From assembly GCA_964247055.1 (NCBI GenBank), contig OZ176050.1, positions 1,798,001-1,862,000 on the forward strand: a stretch of 64,000 nucleotides of DNA, written 5' to 3'. The translations under genes were made by a program, and so were the position numbers. Below, piece by piece: positions 40,500 to 51,930 of this stretch. The DNA comes from Paragordius varius (taxonomy: Eukaryota; Nematomorpha). Within the stretch, counting starts at the first letter, position 1. Every line of letters begins with the position of its first letter. Below the pieces are notes generated by a model, which saw only the letters and a program-made list of their open reading frames with translations, did no database searches and had not been told where the DNA came from.

Positions 40500-42536
40500 T
40501 ATAGTTTAGGATGGTAGAACGAAAAAAACATAAAGTATCATTTTTGAATTTTTTAATATGAAGAAAATATTTTTTTGCAAATTTAGTTGTTAAAAAGCCA
40601 AGTCAAGCTTATTGAGTTTCCTTTCAAACTTTGAATGTTTTAGCCCCCAATATTTAAAATTATGTTGAAAATATTTCTAGAATCCAGGTATCAATTTTCT
40701 AATATATTAATTATCTTATATTTTAGTTGATAGAATCCACCTAGAAAATTATGGTAAATTTTCAGGATTATCTGCATTTAATTATTGCATCTCAGACTAT
40801 TATTCAATCTATATGATCATCATGAACGCACACCGCATCGTAGATCAATATATAAATAAATTACCTTTATTAATATCAATAAGAAGAATGTTAATTTCAA
40901 ACATAATATTATGAATATTTTGTATAATTATACATTTATAATTTAAATAAATTTATTTATATTTGGCGATATTCAGATATTTTAAAAGATGTTTTATATA
41001 TTTTGATCTTTTTAATCTTTAATGACATAAGGTGTTTATTAAAATATAAATAGTTGATTTGGAATAAAATGTCAAACATAAAACCGTAACATGCATTTTT
41101 ACCTGCTCAGATATGTTAACTATATTTAATATATTAGTTATGAATGTAAAACAATAAATAATATTTTAAAAAATGTAAAAACCGCAAATCATAGTAATTT
41201 TTACCTTCAATGTATCACAAATATATAGTGACAAAATAAATTAGCAAGGTTGAACAAAAAATTTAAAATTTTACTAATTTATTAAAAACCGCAATTTACA
41301 CCAGTTTTTTAAATGTCCAAAATATTTAGTAATTAATTAAATAACAATGATACAAAATACAAAAAATGTTACATTTGAAATTTGTTAAAAACCGTAATTT
41401 TTTCCTGTATTTATCATAATGTCCAAAATATATAGTAATTAATTACAATTAACAATGAAAAACCTAAAAAAACAAAAAAAACTAAATTTTAACTAAATTT
41501 GTTAAAAACCACAATTTTTACCTGTATTTATTCAAATGTCCAAAATATGTAGTATTTAATTACAATTAACAATGAAAAACCTAAAAAAACAAAATAAACT
41601 AAAATTTTACAATATTTCTTAAAAACTGCAATTTTTACCTGTAATTATTAAAATGTCCAAAATATGTAGTAGTTAATTACAAATAACAATATTAAATAAA
41701 AAAACAAAAAAAAAATAAATTTGACTAAATTTAAAAACCGCAATTTTTACCTTATTTAAATGTTGAAATGCTTAAAAATTATCAATAATTAACAATGCAA
41801 AACATAAAAGACATAAATATCTAAATACTATCTAATTTTTTCACAAATATGTATTTACCTGTGTTTTTTTAATTAGTAATAACAACTAAATAAAATTATG
41901 ATACCAATATTAATTAATACAGATATTTAGCATGTTGAAAAATATATAATATTAAATTTAGGAAATATAAAAATCTTAAAATACGTATTTTACTATTTAT
42001 TAATTTATCAAAGATAAAATCCCACAAAACGCATCTAAATGCGTATCAACAATATTTCAAATGTTAACATAAATTCCTATAATATTCTCAAAATTTAACA
42101 TTACAAAATATCCATCAAATTAAAGCCTATATAATTCTCACGTCAATCCTCTTTCATATGTGTACTGCGAAATAATTTTGTGGGTCAGTATTTTACGCAT
42201 TTGATAAACCATTTATGTTTAGGCAATAAAATTACTTAACACACATTAAAATGCATACTGTAAATGCCAAACATTAATATTGAAGTTATATTTATACTCT
42301 ATTGAAAATAACATTAATCTTTTTATTCTCTTCCTATCTTGTTTGATAATTACACCTCATATAGTAAAAAAACACAAATAGAAAATAGATTTCAATATAT
42401 ATTTATGGATTTATTTGGCCCATCATAATTTTCTAAATTGGTGACGAATTTAGATTATGGTTATTCTGTCTATCACTAATAATTTTTATAAAAAATTGGT
42501 AAATGATAGAAAATTATTTATGTTTAATATATAAAA

Positions 42537-43114
42537 TTAACACTTGGATACAACACATTCATTTTAGTCCTTTGATTCAAATTGGGGTAGTTTACCACAG
42601 GCCTGTTTAAAATAATTCTTTACAAAATATGGAACGAATCGAAACCATGGCAATATTTTGCACTTATATAACATTAATAAACCAAAATATATAAAAAAAT
42701 TTATTCAAAAATACTTGATATTACTTAGTTTAAGCTAAAACCAAAATATAAAAATTTAGTGAGCGTGACATGTCTGCAATGGTAAAATTGAAAAATAATA
42801 TAAAATAAACCGCTTTTTCTATTTCTATCCATGTTAGATGTAAAATAAAAAATTAGCTTTAATTTTACCCTTAAAATTAAATGGGACGATATTTTGCAAA
42901 AATTTTGTAAAATAAAAATGGCGTCGAAGTAGTTTGATGTGAAACTTTTTTTCGAAACCAAATTTTATTTAAATATTTTTGCTTATTTATATAATTTTTA
43001 TTAGGATAGACTCATAAATATAAATAGGGACCGTTTCTTTCAGTAGTTTTTTATAAATCCTGACTTAAATTTAGTCTGGGTATTTGGATACCCCAATTTG
43101 AATCTAAGTGTTAA
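42537..43114 (+). mobile_element. TTAA-flanked MITE, copy B (570 bp body)
   Basis: The body 42541-43110 lies between TTAA at 42537-42540 and 43111-43114. Ends are CACTTGGATACAACACATTC and, reversed, CACTTAGATTCAAATTGGGG. A second pair of GATTCAAATTGGGGTA words sits inside each end, so terminal and subterminal inverted repeats are nested. The other background copy shows the aligned unoccupied site as AAAAATAATATAAT (about 32,632-32,646). This supports TTAA-type insertion with one later base change there. It is the inverse orientation of copy A at 33515-34055. Confidence 0.87.
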
Positions 43115-43200
43115 TATAAAACTTATTTGTAAATTAATGTACCTATAATTTGATAAATATTGCACATTGCAAATTGGGCACGACGTAACACTTGGCTATC

Positions 43201-46200
43201 TATTTTGCTCTTTTAAAAATATAGTGCAGGCCTTTACTTAACACTGTTTGAAATTTGCAATTTGATTAGACTGAAATAAATAATCATAATTAGCTCAAAA
43301 GTTTCGAAAATTTTTTTTGATGTTTATCAACAACTATATATAGCATAATTTTGCCCTCTGTGTTAAAATTGTGTTTGGATAATTAGAGATATAAACTTCT
43401 TATAGGCTACTCTATGTAACCTTTAACCTAAAACAAATGGCTTCGCGGGCCGTATTTGAAATATATATATATATATATATATATGGACATCATTAATATT
43501 TATACCTAAAACCGCAAATATCAAACATATAATAATTTTTTCTAGTTCTTGCAAATTGAAAAGACTTATTAGGCAGTGTTGGACACCCCAGTTTAAATTA
43601 TTTTGCATTGTGAAAAAACATTTTGTTTTTTATTAACAATAATTTTTACACACCTTATGGTATTGTTAATTTTTAATGATATTTACCTTTTGGACATCTC
43701 GTTTCGTTGAAGTTCGGTTGTATTAACAAAAATAGGGAATGTTAAGGATTATTCTTGGTTATCTGCGCCAAATGTGGCCCATGTAAGCATATACACAATC
43801 CCTAAAAAATAAAATATATATTAAAATCTTTCAGGGTTTTCAGGTACTTTTGGTTTCGGGCCTACAAGTGATATTATAAAGTTATTAAAATTTTGTGGTA
43901 AGAGAACTATATAATAAATGGCGAATTCTGAGCCCTATTTTGTAATAAATTTTTAATCTATAAAAAGCCAAATGTTTTTAAAAAATTATTAGATGTGGGC
44001 TCCAAGAGTGGCAAAATTTTGTTCTCTAAAATAGGCTAGTTTTCTGAAAATAAACGCGGAAATGCCGATATTGCGCAATAAAAAAATAAAATAAAACTAA
44101 ATTTTGTCAACTATAAATATCTATAAAATGAATATGTTTTTTTATAAAATTTTTAGCAAAATTTGGTTGAAGCGTATTTTATACTATTTTGAGGCAAAAC
44201 GGTTTCAGAACAGAATATTTTAACCTTTATTGAAGTAATAGTGTTCATCATTAGCAAATTATGTGGAAAAATTTTTTCTTAAAGCGTTTTATACCGTTTT
44301 CAGTAAGTCTCAAACTAGTATAAAGTAGGCTTCAACAAAATAAATTTGAAAGTTTACATTTTTATATTCAACTGAGTTGATATCAAAATTTAGCAAAAAA
44401 AACTTTTAGCGCGCAATCCCCGCATTTTTGCATTTATATTAAAATGACCAGCCCTTATTTGAGGAAAAAATAATTTTTGCTTTTGTAATTTAATTTTACC
44501 CAAAAAAAACATTTATTACAGTAGTATTACTCTAAACTCTGGAGTCAAAGTCTATTCCAATCGAAATCTCGGACAAAAAAGACAAACCAAGTGAAGTGAA
44601 TTAAAAAGAAGTATTTAACCTGAGTTCCTGATATTTCATGTGGTGGATCTAATAAGCAATGTTAATTTTAAATTATAATGTTTACATTGACGTTTGTATT
44701 TTTTGTTCGCGATTATATTGTGGGTTAGATTTTGACCCCAGAGCTTACAATAAAATTAAATTATTTAACCCTCATAAATTAATTTTTTACAGCTTAAGTT
44801 ATAGATTCAGAAATTCAGATAGCAAACAGCTATATTATGATCTAAATTTTATATTTATTTTTAGATCCACTTAATGAACTGTCGGGAAGTCTAGGTGATA
44901 TTAAATACATCTTTGTATAGTTAGCAAAATTATATAAATAATAAAATGATTACTTCATTTTTCGTTATCAACATTTTTTTGAGGGCAAAAATATAGTATC
45001 TAACAATTTGAAAATTAAATCGATTTTCGATCAAGCATTATAAAATTTTGTTTGGAATTAATTATGAAACAATAAATTTTAAAACTATTATTACCTTTTG
45101 GGCAACGACATATCGTATAGGTTTGTATCGTTCCAAATATGAAAAAGAATTATAAATATAGATGAGTTTGGGTTTCGTTTTTCTTTTAAAGAATAAGAAG
45201 TCTAATTATATCAGAAAAAAATGAAAATTTGTATTTTATCAGAACTTTGAAAGCCTGACACTCGCTTGGCAAGGGCTGACATCGACATTTATATTATCTC
45301 AAAAATATAAAATTTATTATTTTCATCATTAAAATATGAAAAAATATATTTTTACAATATAAACCCGAAAATTGCATATATACCTGCTTTTAGTACTCAT
45401 ATCAAATATTTTAACATTAAAAACTAATTTGATACAAATCGTAGATAAAATTATTAATGTAGGAAAACACCTGTTACCTTTTCGATAAAACAAAATTATT
45501 ATATGATAAACATTTAAAATAAATTCAAACAAAAAGATAGGATTTTGAATTAAAGTGACCACCACTAGATGACATTAGCATCTAAGTTATCAAAAAATAT
45601 ATATAAAAATTAATAATAATGTACTGAACATAAATGTCAATAACTGCATATGCCAAATTTTAAATACATTCATTATAAAATCAAATGATTTTTATAAACT
45701 AATTTACAAAAAAATAACCAATTTTACAAAAAAGAACAAAAAATGCAAAGTACATTTATTATTTAATTAAACATTAAGATTAATATTACTGGAATAAAAA
45801 AAGCTTAGAGCAAATATAAAAAACCAAAATGATCCAAATATTATTATCATCCTTAAAATGGCGCAAAAATTATATAGCGAGGTAGACTAAAATCTATGGT
45901 TATTCAAATGAACTTGCTCCTTTCTGTGTACTTTAAAATAATAATATTGGCCGGTTTCTTTCATTTGCATTTTTACCATTAGGCCACAATAATATGAGTA
46001 ATTATATAGCAATTATAAAAAAAATCTATATTCTGATTTTCAAGACGATTTTTAGTAATTAGTGTTAATTTTCCCACAGAATCAACATTTTTAATATAAC
46101 ATATTTATATTTATTACATTCAATTGGACAAACCTATGGATTTTTTCACTTATAAAATGAATTATAAGCTTATCTCAGGACTAAATTTGTTTTTATAATT

Positions 46201-47048
46201 TTAATTATAATAAATAACTTCTTTTGGCCAATATGCCTTTTGTATTATTATCATATATTAAAACCATCTTATTATAATGCTTATACCATATTTAAATTAA
46301 TTATTTATTTTCCTTAGGCGCTTACCATTTATCCGTTTAATAACAAATTTGAATTAAACATTAAAATTATATGAAAGTGACATCCATTAGTTAATTTCAA
46401 ATAAAGTATTGAAAAGAATGATAAATATTTCAAAATGTAATAGAGGCGTTAAAGGTTAAGTATTCTGAAAATTTCAAAAACATTTAAATTGTATTAATAT
46501 GAATTGCTATAGGTAGGACACAAATTTAAAAAGTTTTAATATCTACATTTTGTTATAGAAGCGATGTAGCCTTCATTTATAAAGGAAAGGTTTTAAAAAA
46601 TCTTGTTTGGTTGGAGGATATATTGAAAATCATGTTAAAATGATAAAAAATGGCATGTGCATATAGTCACTTAAGGATTACGAAATATGATATGATGATG
46701 TCTTAAAAGATACCTAAATCATTAAAACAAATTGGAGAACGCAAAAACGTTTCTTTTTTACAAAATTATAAATTTTATGCCAATAAAATTAATGCTAATA
46801 TATATCTATGATATAATCATTTACTAAAATCCATCACAAAAAGGATTTGACAGTTATAAAAATATTTGATTTAGAGTTCCAAAATTACAAATCACTATGT
46901 AACAGAATACGAACAATAATTTAATAATTTGAATTTAAACGTTTTATACATAATAATACAATTCAAATATATGATAGTATATAATGAGATAATACACTAA
47001 CATTATTGTTTACTAGTATATTGATACAGTTAAAAACAGAAACAATAT
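43201..47048. other. AT-rich spacer, no gene found
   Basis: Almost 4 kb of very AT-rich sequence with stop codons in all frames. It contains a (TA)n microsatellite at about 43,457-43,484 in ATTTGAAATATATATATATA. The short open frames here (60-80 codons, Phe/Ile/Asn/Lys-rich) have no recognisable motif and look like chance. The stretch 46,740-46,900 may be distantly related to 62,770-62,930. Confidence 0.6.
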
Positions 47049-47544
47049 TTAAACGCTTGGATACAACCACATTCATTTCAGTATTTTGATTCGAATTGCG
47101 TCCTGGTACACTAGGTATAAAAGTATGTAACTTAAAACCGTTACGAAAATTCGCTCTCATATAAGATTGACAAACCGAAACATAAAATCAGAATTATTTT
47201 AAACTTTATATTATGTATTTTATAGAAAAATCTGGAATTAAAAATTTAGCCAAAATAACATATGTGCCATAGCGTGATAAAAAAAATAATAAAAAAATCA
47301 TGTCTTAGAGGTGTTGATAAAATAGCTTTATTTTTAGCGTTATAATAAAAAATATATTAAAAATACTGTGAAATAAAATGGGAAGTTTGAGGAGCTTTTT
47401 TTAAACTAAATTTTTATTTTAGATTATTTATTTAATAGTTACAATAAATTTATATTAAAACCGCTCCTATCAGTGGGATTTTTTTAAAAAAATTAATCTT
47501 GATTAGGCCGGTCACTAGTACCACAATTTGAATCAAAGTTGTAA
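47049..47544 (+). mobile_element. Decayed TTAA MITE, copy C
   Basis: The left end TTAAACGCTTGGATACAACC, then CATTCATTTCAGTATTTTGA and TTCGAATTG, parallels copy B. The right end GTACCACAATTTGAATC, then AAAGTTGTAA, parallels its other terminus. The interior keeps AAACCGCTCCTATCAGTGGG where copy B has the reverse-oriented GGGACCGTTTCTTTCAGTAG block. Base changes are much more numerous than between copies A and B, so this is an older insertion. Confidence 0.65.
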
Positions 47545-48299
47545 GACTGTCTGCCACTGATGGAGCCATCTTACTAATTAGTGACGGTTTCTCTTGAAAT
47601 ATTTTCTAATTATGCGTTTTTAATGAATGATATGGCACGTAGAGAATAAAATATTTATAAATAAATTTCATCGTTTGAACACTTAAAAACCATCGTCAAG
47701 CATCCTTGTTAGTACATAATACCATAGCAATACTCCACTTTAAAATATTCTTTGCCCCAAAACCTAAATCGTCAATTAAAATAGCATTGTAACCAAAATA
47801 TTTTTTTAATAAAATCTTGATACCAGTTATAAAGTATTAGCCATATTTTTGAGTTTTTGCAAAATCGCTTATCAAACTAATAAATTATTTATAAAATTCA
47901 GATACCAAAGTCAAGTTCATTATATTGTTTTTTGAAAAATGGTTCAATATAAATTAAAGGTTTGACATTTAGAGAGGAAAAAACCAAAAGAATTATTTAT
48001 ATATAAGTTAAATCATTGGCCTTTAGATAAAGCTAATTAATTAATCTCCATTAAAATTATCAGGTGAAATCCATTTAAGAATATATAAATATATATTAAT
48101 TTTACGAATATCAACCGAAAATCATATAAATATTACACAGGTGTTTGGGCAGTCATCATTTATACATTCAAAATTTTAATTCAATACCTTATCTGCATGA
48201 TAAATGCAAAGACAGTGTCAAATTATGGAAATAATTTAGCCACTTTAAATTAACGATAGAGAGATGTCATTTAGTTACAACATTATTATTTTGTTAATG
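47545..48299. other. AT-rich spacer
   Basis: No coding, tandem or palindromic structure recognised. Confidence 0.5.
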
Positions 48300-48790
48300 G
48301 AATTAACATTTTTAATATATTATAGGGCAACCAATGTTATATTGAAGTTTTTAAAACTTGCAATAAAAATATTACTAAAAAAAGGATTTATTACCAAATT
48401 GGTCGTGTAGAAATTTAATGAATGATATAATTCTTTTAAGATTTAGGAATTAAAAACAACTATTCAAAGGGAAAAATAATATAAAGCGATGAAAAAAATT
48501 CATGTTCAAAACTAGTCACGTAAAGAATGGCGTGTTATTTATAAACCAAACTAATTTGTATGTTACGAAAATGTACGGCTTCAAAATTAAAGAGAATTCA
48601 AAAAACTTCTTAGTAATTTACATGTCCGTTTTATATATGATTTATTGGAGGTCAACAAAATTTATATAAAAAACGATTTAACATTTATAATACATCACAT
48701 ATATGTTTGAAATTTATTAATTAACTATTTATCTTATCAACAATAATAAAAAAATTATAAAATAGATTTTTTTAGTATCAGACTTTAATT
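48300..48790. repeat. Dispersed repeat, copy 1
   Basis: Direct match to 63,260-63,780. Shared words include CTTGCAATAAAAATATT, AACAACTATTCAAA, ATAATATAAAGCGA, ATAAACCAAACTAATTTG.ATGTTA, TACGGCTT and TTATTTTATCAACAA or its variant. Identity is moderate with many small gaps. The nature is unknown: no inverted ends and no coding. Confidence 0.65.
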
Positions 48791-49025
48791 TTTATACAAA
48801 GCTTTTTATAATAAAAGGTTGGGTTTCTGTCATTCTTAGGTATATAAATTTAATCCAACACAGTTCTCGAAAATCGACTGTTGCGTATTCAGTTAACTTT
48901 ATTAAATAGCTTTTATAATTACATTCATTTAAGCATTTTAATGAAATTCTGATTGAATTTGAAACCATTGCCATATATTTATAAAAAGATTATCAAATGA
49001 TACTCTCATAGGCTTTAATGACTTA

Positions 49026-49358
49026 TAACAGTTGTTAAAATCCGTAAGATAACGATAAAGGAAAATTAAATAGAATTAAATGAAGTATAAATAGAAATTA
49101 TAAACGATATGTGAAACCCTTCGTCAATAGTAATCGCAGACTAGTTTCGTGCTTGTTAGCCTTCATCAGTACGACACAACTATTTGACTTGGGGTTTTCA
49201 CTATCGATTTCGTATATATATCCAACTTTGCAATTTTGGTATAAATGCAGTTGATTATACGAAAGGGTTTCACATATCGTTTATAATTTCTATTTATACT
49301 TCATTTAATTCTATTTAATTTTCCTTTATCGTTATCTTACGGATTTAAACAACTGTTA
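49026..49358. mobile_element. Palindromic element with hammerhead ribozyme, copy 1
   Basis: A 333 bp element with arms of about 100 bp. The left arm TAACAGTTGTTAAAATCCGT to GATATGTGAAACCCTTCGT is the reverse complement of CGAAAGGGTTTCACATATCG to GGATTTAAACAACTGTTA. The middle carries the hammerhead motif described separately. Sequence just right of it (49359-49391, TTACAAAACATAACCAATCC) recurs inverted left of the second copy (61829-61862), so the full repeat is probably longer than the palindrome. Hammerhead motifs in repeated animal DNA are known from Penelope-like retroelements and from SINE- or satellite-like retrozymes; either could be the parent here. No protein is encoded. Confidence 0.75.
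49123..49188 (-). ncRNA. Hammerhead ribozyme motif
   Basis: On the minus strand the RNA contains CUGAUGA (49169-49163), then AGGCUAACAAGCAC, then GAAAC (49148-49144), then UAGUC, with predicted cleavage after GUC (49141-49139). Helix I is well supported: UGCGAU after the cleavage site pairs with GUCGUA before CUGAUGA, and ACUAUUGAC pairs with GUCAAAUAGU further out with one bulge. Helix III is minimal (C..G around UA) and the word ACUAGU is self-complementary, as in minimal hammerheads that work as dimers. Helix II (GGC/GCAC side) is the weakest part. Core bases C3-A9, G12-A14, A15.1 and U16.1 are all as required. Self-cleavage itself is inferred. Confidence 0.7.
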
Positions 49359-49391
49359 TTACAAAACATAACCAATCCGTTATTTACCATT

Positions 49392-49695
49392 TAAAGACTT
49401 ATGTTTGGACAAAATTTTTTAGGATAATTAGGACGTGTATTCCATGTGAACTTTAAGCAATAGGACTGATAGGCAAAGACCTTATTGTAAACCATCAAAA
49501 TGCATCATAACTTTAAAGGTTAATAACACTATAAACATCCTCCTTCAAATAACAATATCCCACATAATTCCTTTGACGAGGGTAGAACACAAAATTGATA
49601 AAATCACATACAATGTTGGGCAAAATTTTTACGATCCTGCCTTCTTTTTACAATTGACGTCTTTGCAAATCACTACTTTAGTTTTTCTTTTAACA

Positions 49696-49696
<1 letters not shown>
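49392..49696. other. Spacer, nothing recognised
   Basis: Slightly less AT-rich than the average of this half. No frame, repeat or motif identified. Confidence 0.5.
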
Positions 49697-49726
<30 letters not shown>

Positions 49727-49730
49727 TATC
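49697..49730. repeat. (TA)n microsatellite
   Basis: ATATATATATATGTATATAT-type tract touching the left end of the 21 bp-unit foldback element. Confidence 0.9.
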
Positions 49731-50112
49731 ATTTACAGTTCAAATTCACCCTTAAACAATTCAAATTCACTCTTTAACAATTCAAATTCACCTTTAAACA
49801 GCTCAAATTCACCCTCGAACAATTCAAATTCACCCTCAAATAAATAACATGTTTTTTAAGATTAAAAATTACCTATATTTTTATGTATTTTTTAAAAAAT
49901 ATAATTTTGTTTTAAATTATAATAATACTGAAAAAATTAAATTATGCCATAAACATATATTTTTTATAATTAATGAGTTATATTAGTTCGAAAACACATA
50001 ATTTATTTTTAGGGTGAATTTGAATTGTTCGAGGGTGAATTCGAATTGTTCAAGGGTGAATTTGAATTGTTCGAGAGTGAATTTGAATTGTTCAAGGGTG
50101 AATTTGAACTGT

Positions 50113-50116
<4 letters not shown>
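49731..50116. mobile_element. Foldback element built of 21 bp minisatellite units
   Basis: The left arm (49731-49855) holds five units of about 21 bp, TTCAAATTCACCCTTAAACAA and variants. The right arm (about 49,995-50,116) holds five units in reverse complement, AGGGTGAATTTGAATTGTTC. The outermost words ATTTACAGTTCAAATTCACC and GGTGAATTTGAACTGTAAAT are mirror images, and about 140 bp separates the arms. (TA)n tracts of over 25 bp lie directly against both ends (49,697-49,730 and 50,117-50,150). This is compatible with insertion into a TA microsatellite or with TA duplications that later expanded. No coding. Confidence 0.8.

Positions 50117-50150
<34 letters not shown>
50117..50150. repeat. 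(TA)n microsatellite
   Basis: TATATATATA tract with one TATGTATA interruption, touching the right end of the same foldback element. Confidence 0.9.
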
Positions 50151-50152
<2 letters not shown>

Positions 50153-50621
50153 AATTACAAATTTAATTATTAAACGTTGAATTTAAAATAGCAATTTTAA
50201 ATTAAGAGTCAAACATTACTTTATATTTACTTTGGAATTTTATTCCTATATTTTTTTTCCCTTTCAAGTTTCATATAATACTAGAAAGGCATAAAATTAA
50301 AATCAAATCTCCATTTTTTGCGTCGTCCAACTACCACCGATAAATAAATCATAATCTCATAATCACGGTTAAAAATTTCTGTTTATTTTGTTCTGTAGTT
50401 TGTTCTGTAGATATCTAATTTAGATATAGTTCATTAGCTTTTAATTATTAAGATATCTTTTAAGTTATTACTTAGTTTGTATTGGTTCCATACTGCCACA
50501 AGTATGGTGAATAAAATCCCGGCAAACTAGTTCATAAAAATATAGAAAATTTAGATGAAAAATACGTATAGCAGGGTTGAAATGAAGAAAAAAAGATCTA
50601 ATAGTAAAGAACAATGCAAAG

Positions 50622-50766
50622 AATCCATTAGATATTTTGGGTATCAGTGAAATCCATTACAAGGGCAATGGTTTTTATGTAATAAAAAAATTGTTATTAT
50701 ATGTCGGGACAATGAAACAAGGGGGTGGGAGTTGGTGTAAATAACACTAGTCGACAAATTTGGACA
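50622..50766 (+). pseudogene. Broken LINE endonuclease fragment
   Basis: The plus-strand frame from 50622 reads NPLDILGISEIHYKGNG, which is the conserved glutamate block (LGxSExH) of the apurinic-type endonuclease of non-LTR retrotransposons. It is followed by a YVG block and then, after a one-base frame change near 50,730, by GVGVNNTSRQIW, matching the usual GVG(I/V) motif. Frames are closed by stops on both sides and no reverse transcriptase follows, so only this scrap survives. It differs from the endonuclease at 57976-58440 in sequence and orientation, so it belongs to another subfamily or an older copy. Confidence 0.7.
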
Positions 50767-51930
50767 TTTTTAAGCACCACCACTCAAACCTTTTAAATTA
50801 TGACTAATTTCAGTGTTTTAAAACCGAATTTGAAAAAAAATTTGATCCCGCCAAACAGAATTTTGAAATTTTATAGGTTTTTTAATTTTTCAAAAACAAG
50901 AGAAAATTAAATATAACTTTATAATATAATGTTATTATATTATAAACTTAATATCATTTAATAAAGCGTTCGTTTTAAACTCTATCTTTTGAATATAATT
51001 ATGTCATTTAAATATCAGAGAGAAAAAAATAGTACGGACTTAAACGTCAAAACTTAGTCTTTTTTCAAGTAAATTTTTAACACATATAAAAAATTTTAAA
51101 AAAATACTAAAAAAGGCATTATGTTTTAAACCTTCGGCTTTCAGATAGGCTATATTTTTTTGTTAAATTTCGTTCTTTCGAGTACCTATTAGACTTTTTC
51201 TCTTGAGTTGTTCTTATAAAAAATCCTTAATTTATACCTAGTGGATATACCTTATTTTCTTAAAATTATTGGTTGTTTTGTATTTTGAATTTCAGATGGA
51301 TGTTGTGTAGCCACTTTTAGTAGAATTTACTGTTATGGGGTTGGACCATTTGTATTTACCTAATTTATATTCAATTTAATTGTAGAATTTATCTAACTTT
51401 ATTCTGTGAATTGGTAAATTTGACATGTCAATTTGCATGAATTTTGCTTGAAAGTCTCTCTTATCAGGCTTTACGATGACTTAGTTATTTTTGCCATATC
51501 TGGCATAATTATAGGATCGCTTGGGGGATATGCAGAGCTTGTGCAGCCGCCCATATCTATCACACTATACATAAGCCCCTTTTAGATTTTTAATACTTTG
51601 GCTCTTAGCTTGTTTAGTATCTTATCTTTAATTTGTTTACACTCTAAAAAATTGTACGCTATAATTATGCGTTTAAGATTATCCTTACGGAATATATTAG
51701 TAATTAAATTTTGCGCGTTTTTTCCATTGTATTTAATTTTTGACCCAATGGACGACATGAATGCGATTTTTGATTACAGCAAATAATGGAAAATTTGATT
51801 TAAATTTTGAAGCCTTTAACTATCAAATACGATCCAAAAAATTTATATTTTTTGCTGCAGTCGTATTCCACAGCGCTCCTAATGTTTTTCATTGATCATT
51901 GATTAACCCAATTATATTTTCTATGTTTCT
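50767..51930. other. AT-rich spacer
   Basis: No recognisable frame or motif. A 62-codon open stretch at 51,598-51,786 has no family resemblance and is probably chance. Confidence 0.5.

Larger units (their letters stand above)
38663..42260. mobile_element. 3.6 kb foldback element with TA target duplication
   Basis: A near-perfect giant palindrome. The left arm 38663-40362 is the reverse complement of about 40500-42260, with a spacer of roughly 140 bp. The outermost bases are CAGTATGCATTTTAATG and their complement. TA lies on both sides (38661-38662, 42261-42262). The homologous background copy has a single TA at 32386-32387 in AATTTTTAAATG, so the insertion duplicated TA, as Tc1/mariner-type transposition does. 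Both arms contain tandem subunits (39155-39700 and their mirror). I found no transposase frame in arms or spacer, so this is a non-autonomous element or one whose enzyme is encoded elsewhere. Arms this long are unusual for a TA-inserting MITE. Confidence 0.9.
38295..43200. repeat. Background segment, copy 2 (with two insertions)
   Basis: Diverged direct copy of 32062-33313, split by a 3.6 kb foldback element (38663-42260) and a TTAA MITE (42541-43110). Outside these the two copies align through ATTAATATTATTTACTAT, CAAACATTAATAT, TTGATGACGAATTT or its variant, TCTATCACTAATAAT, ATTTATTTGTAAA, and TTGCACA.TGCAAATT followed by CGACGTAACACTTGG. Confidence 0.85.

Noticed and set aside
42725-42961. 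78-codon frame on the minus strand
   Set aside because: Lies inside TTAA MITE copy B; the equivalent frame is not kept in copy A.
43423-43608. GGCTTCGCGGGCC near a TA tract as a possible Helitron hairpin
   Set aside because: No CTRR at the right distance and no matching TC start or empty site.
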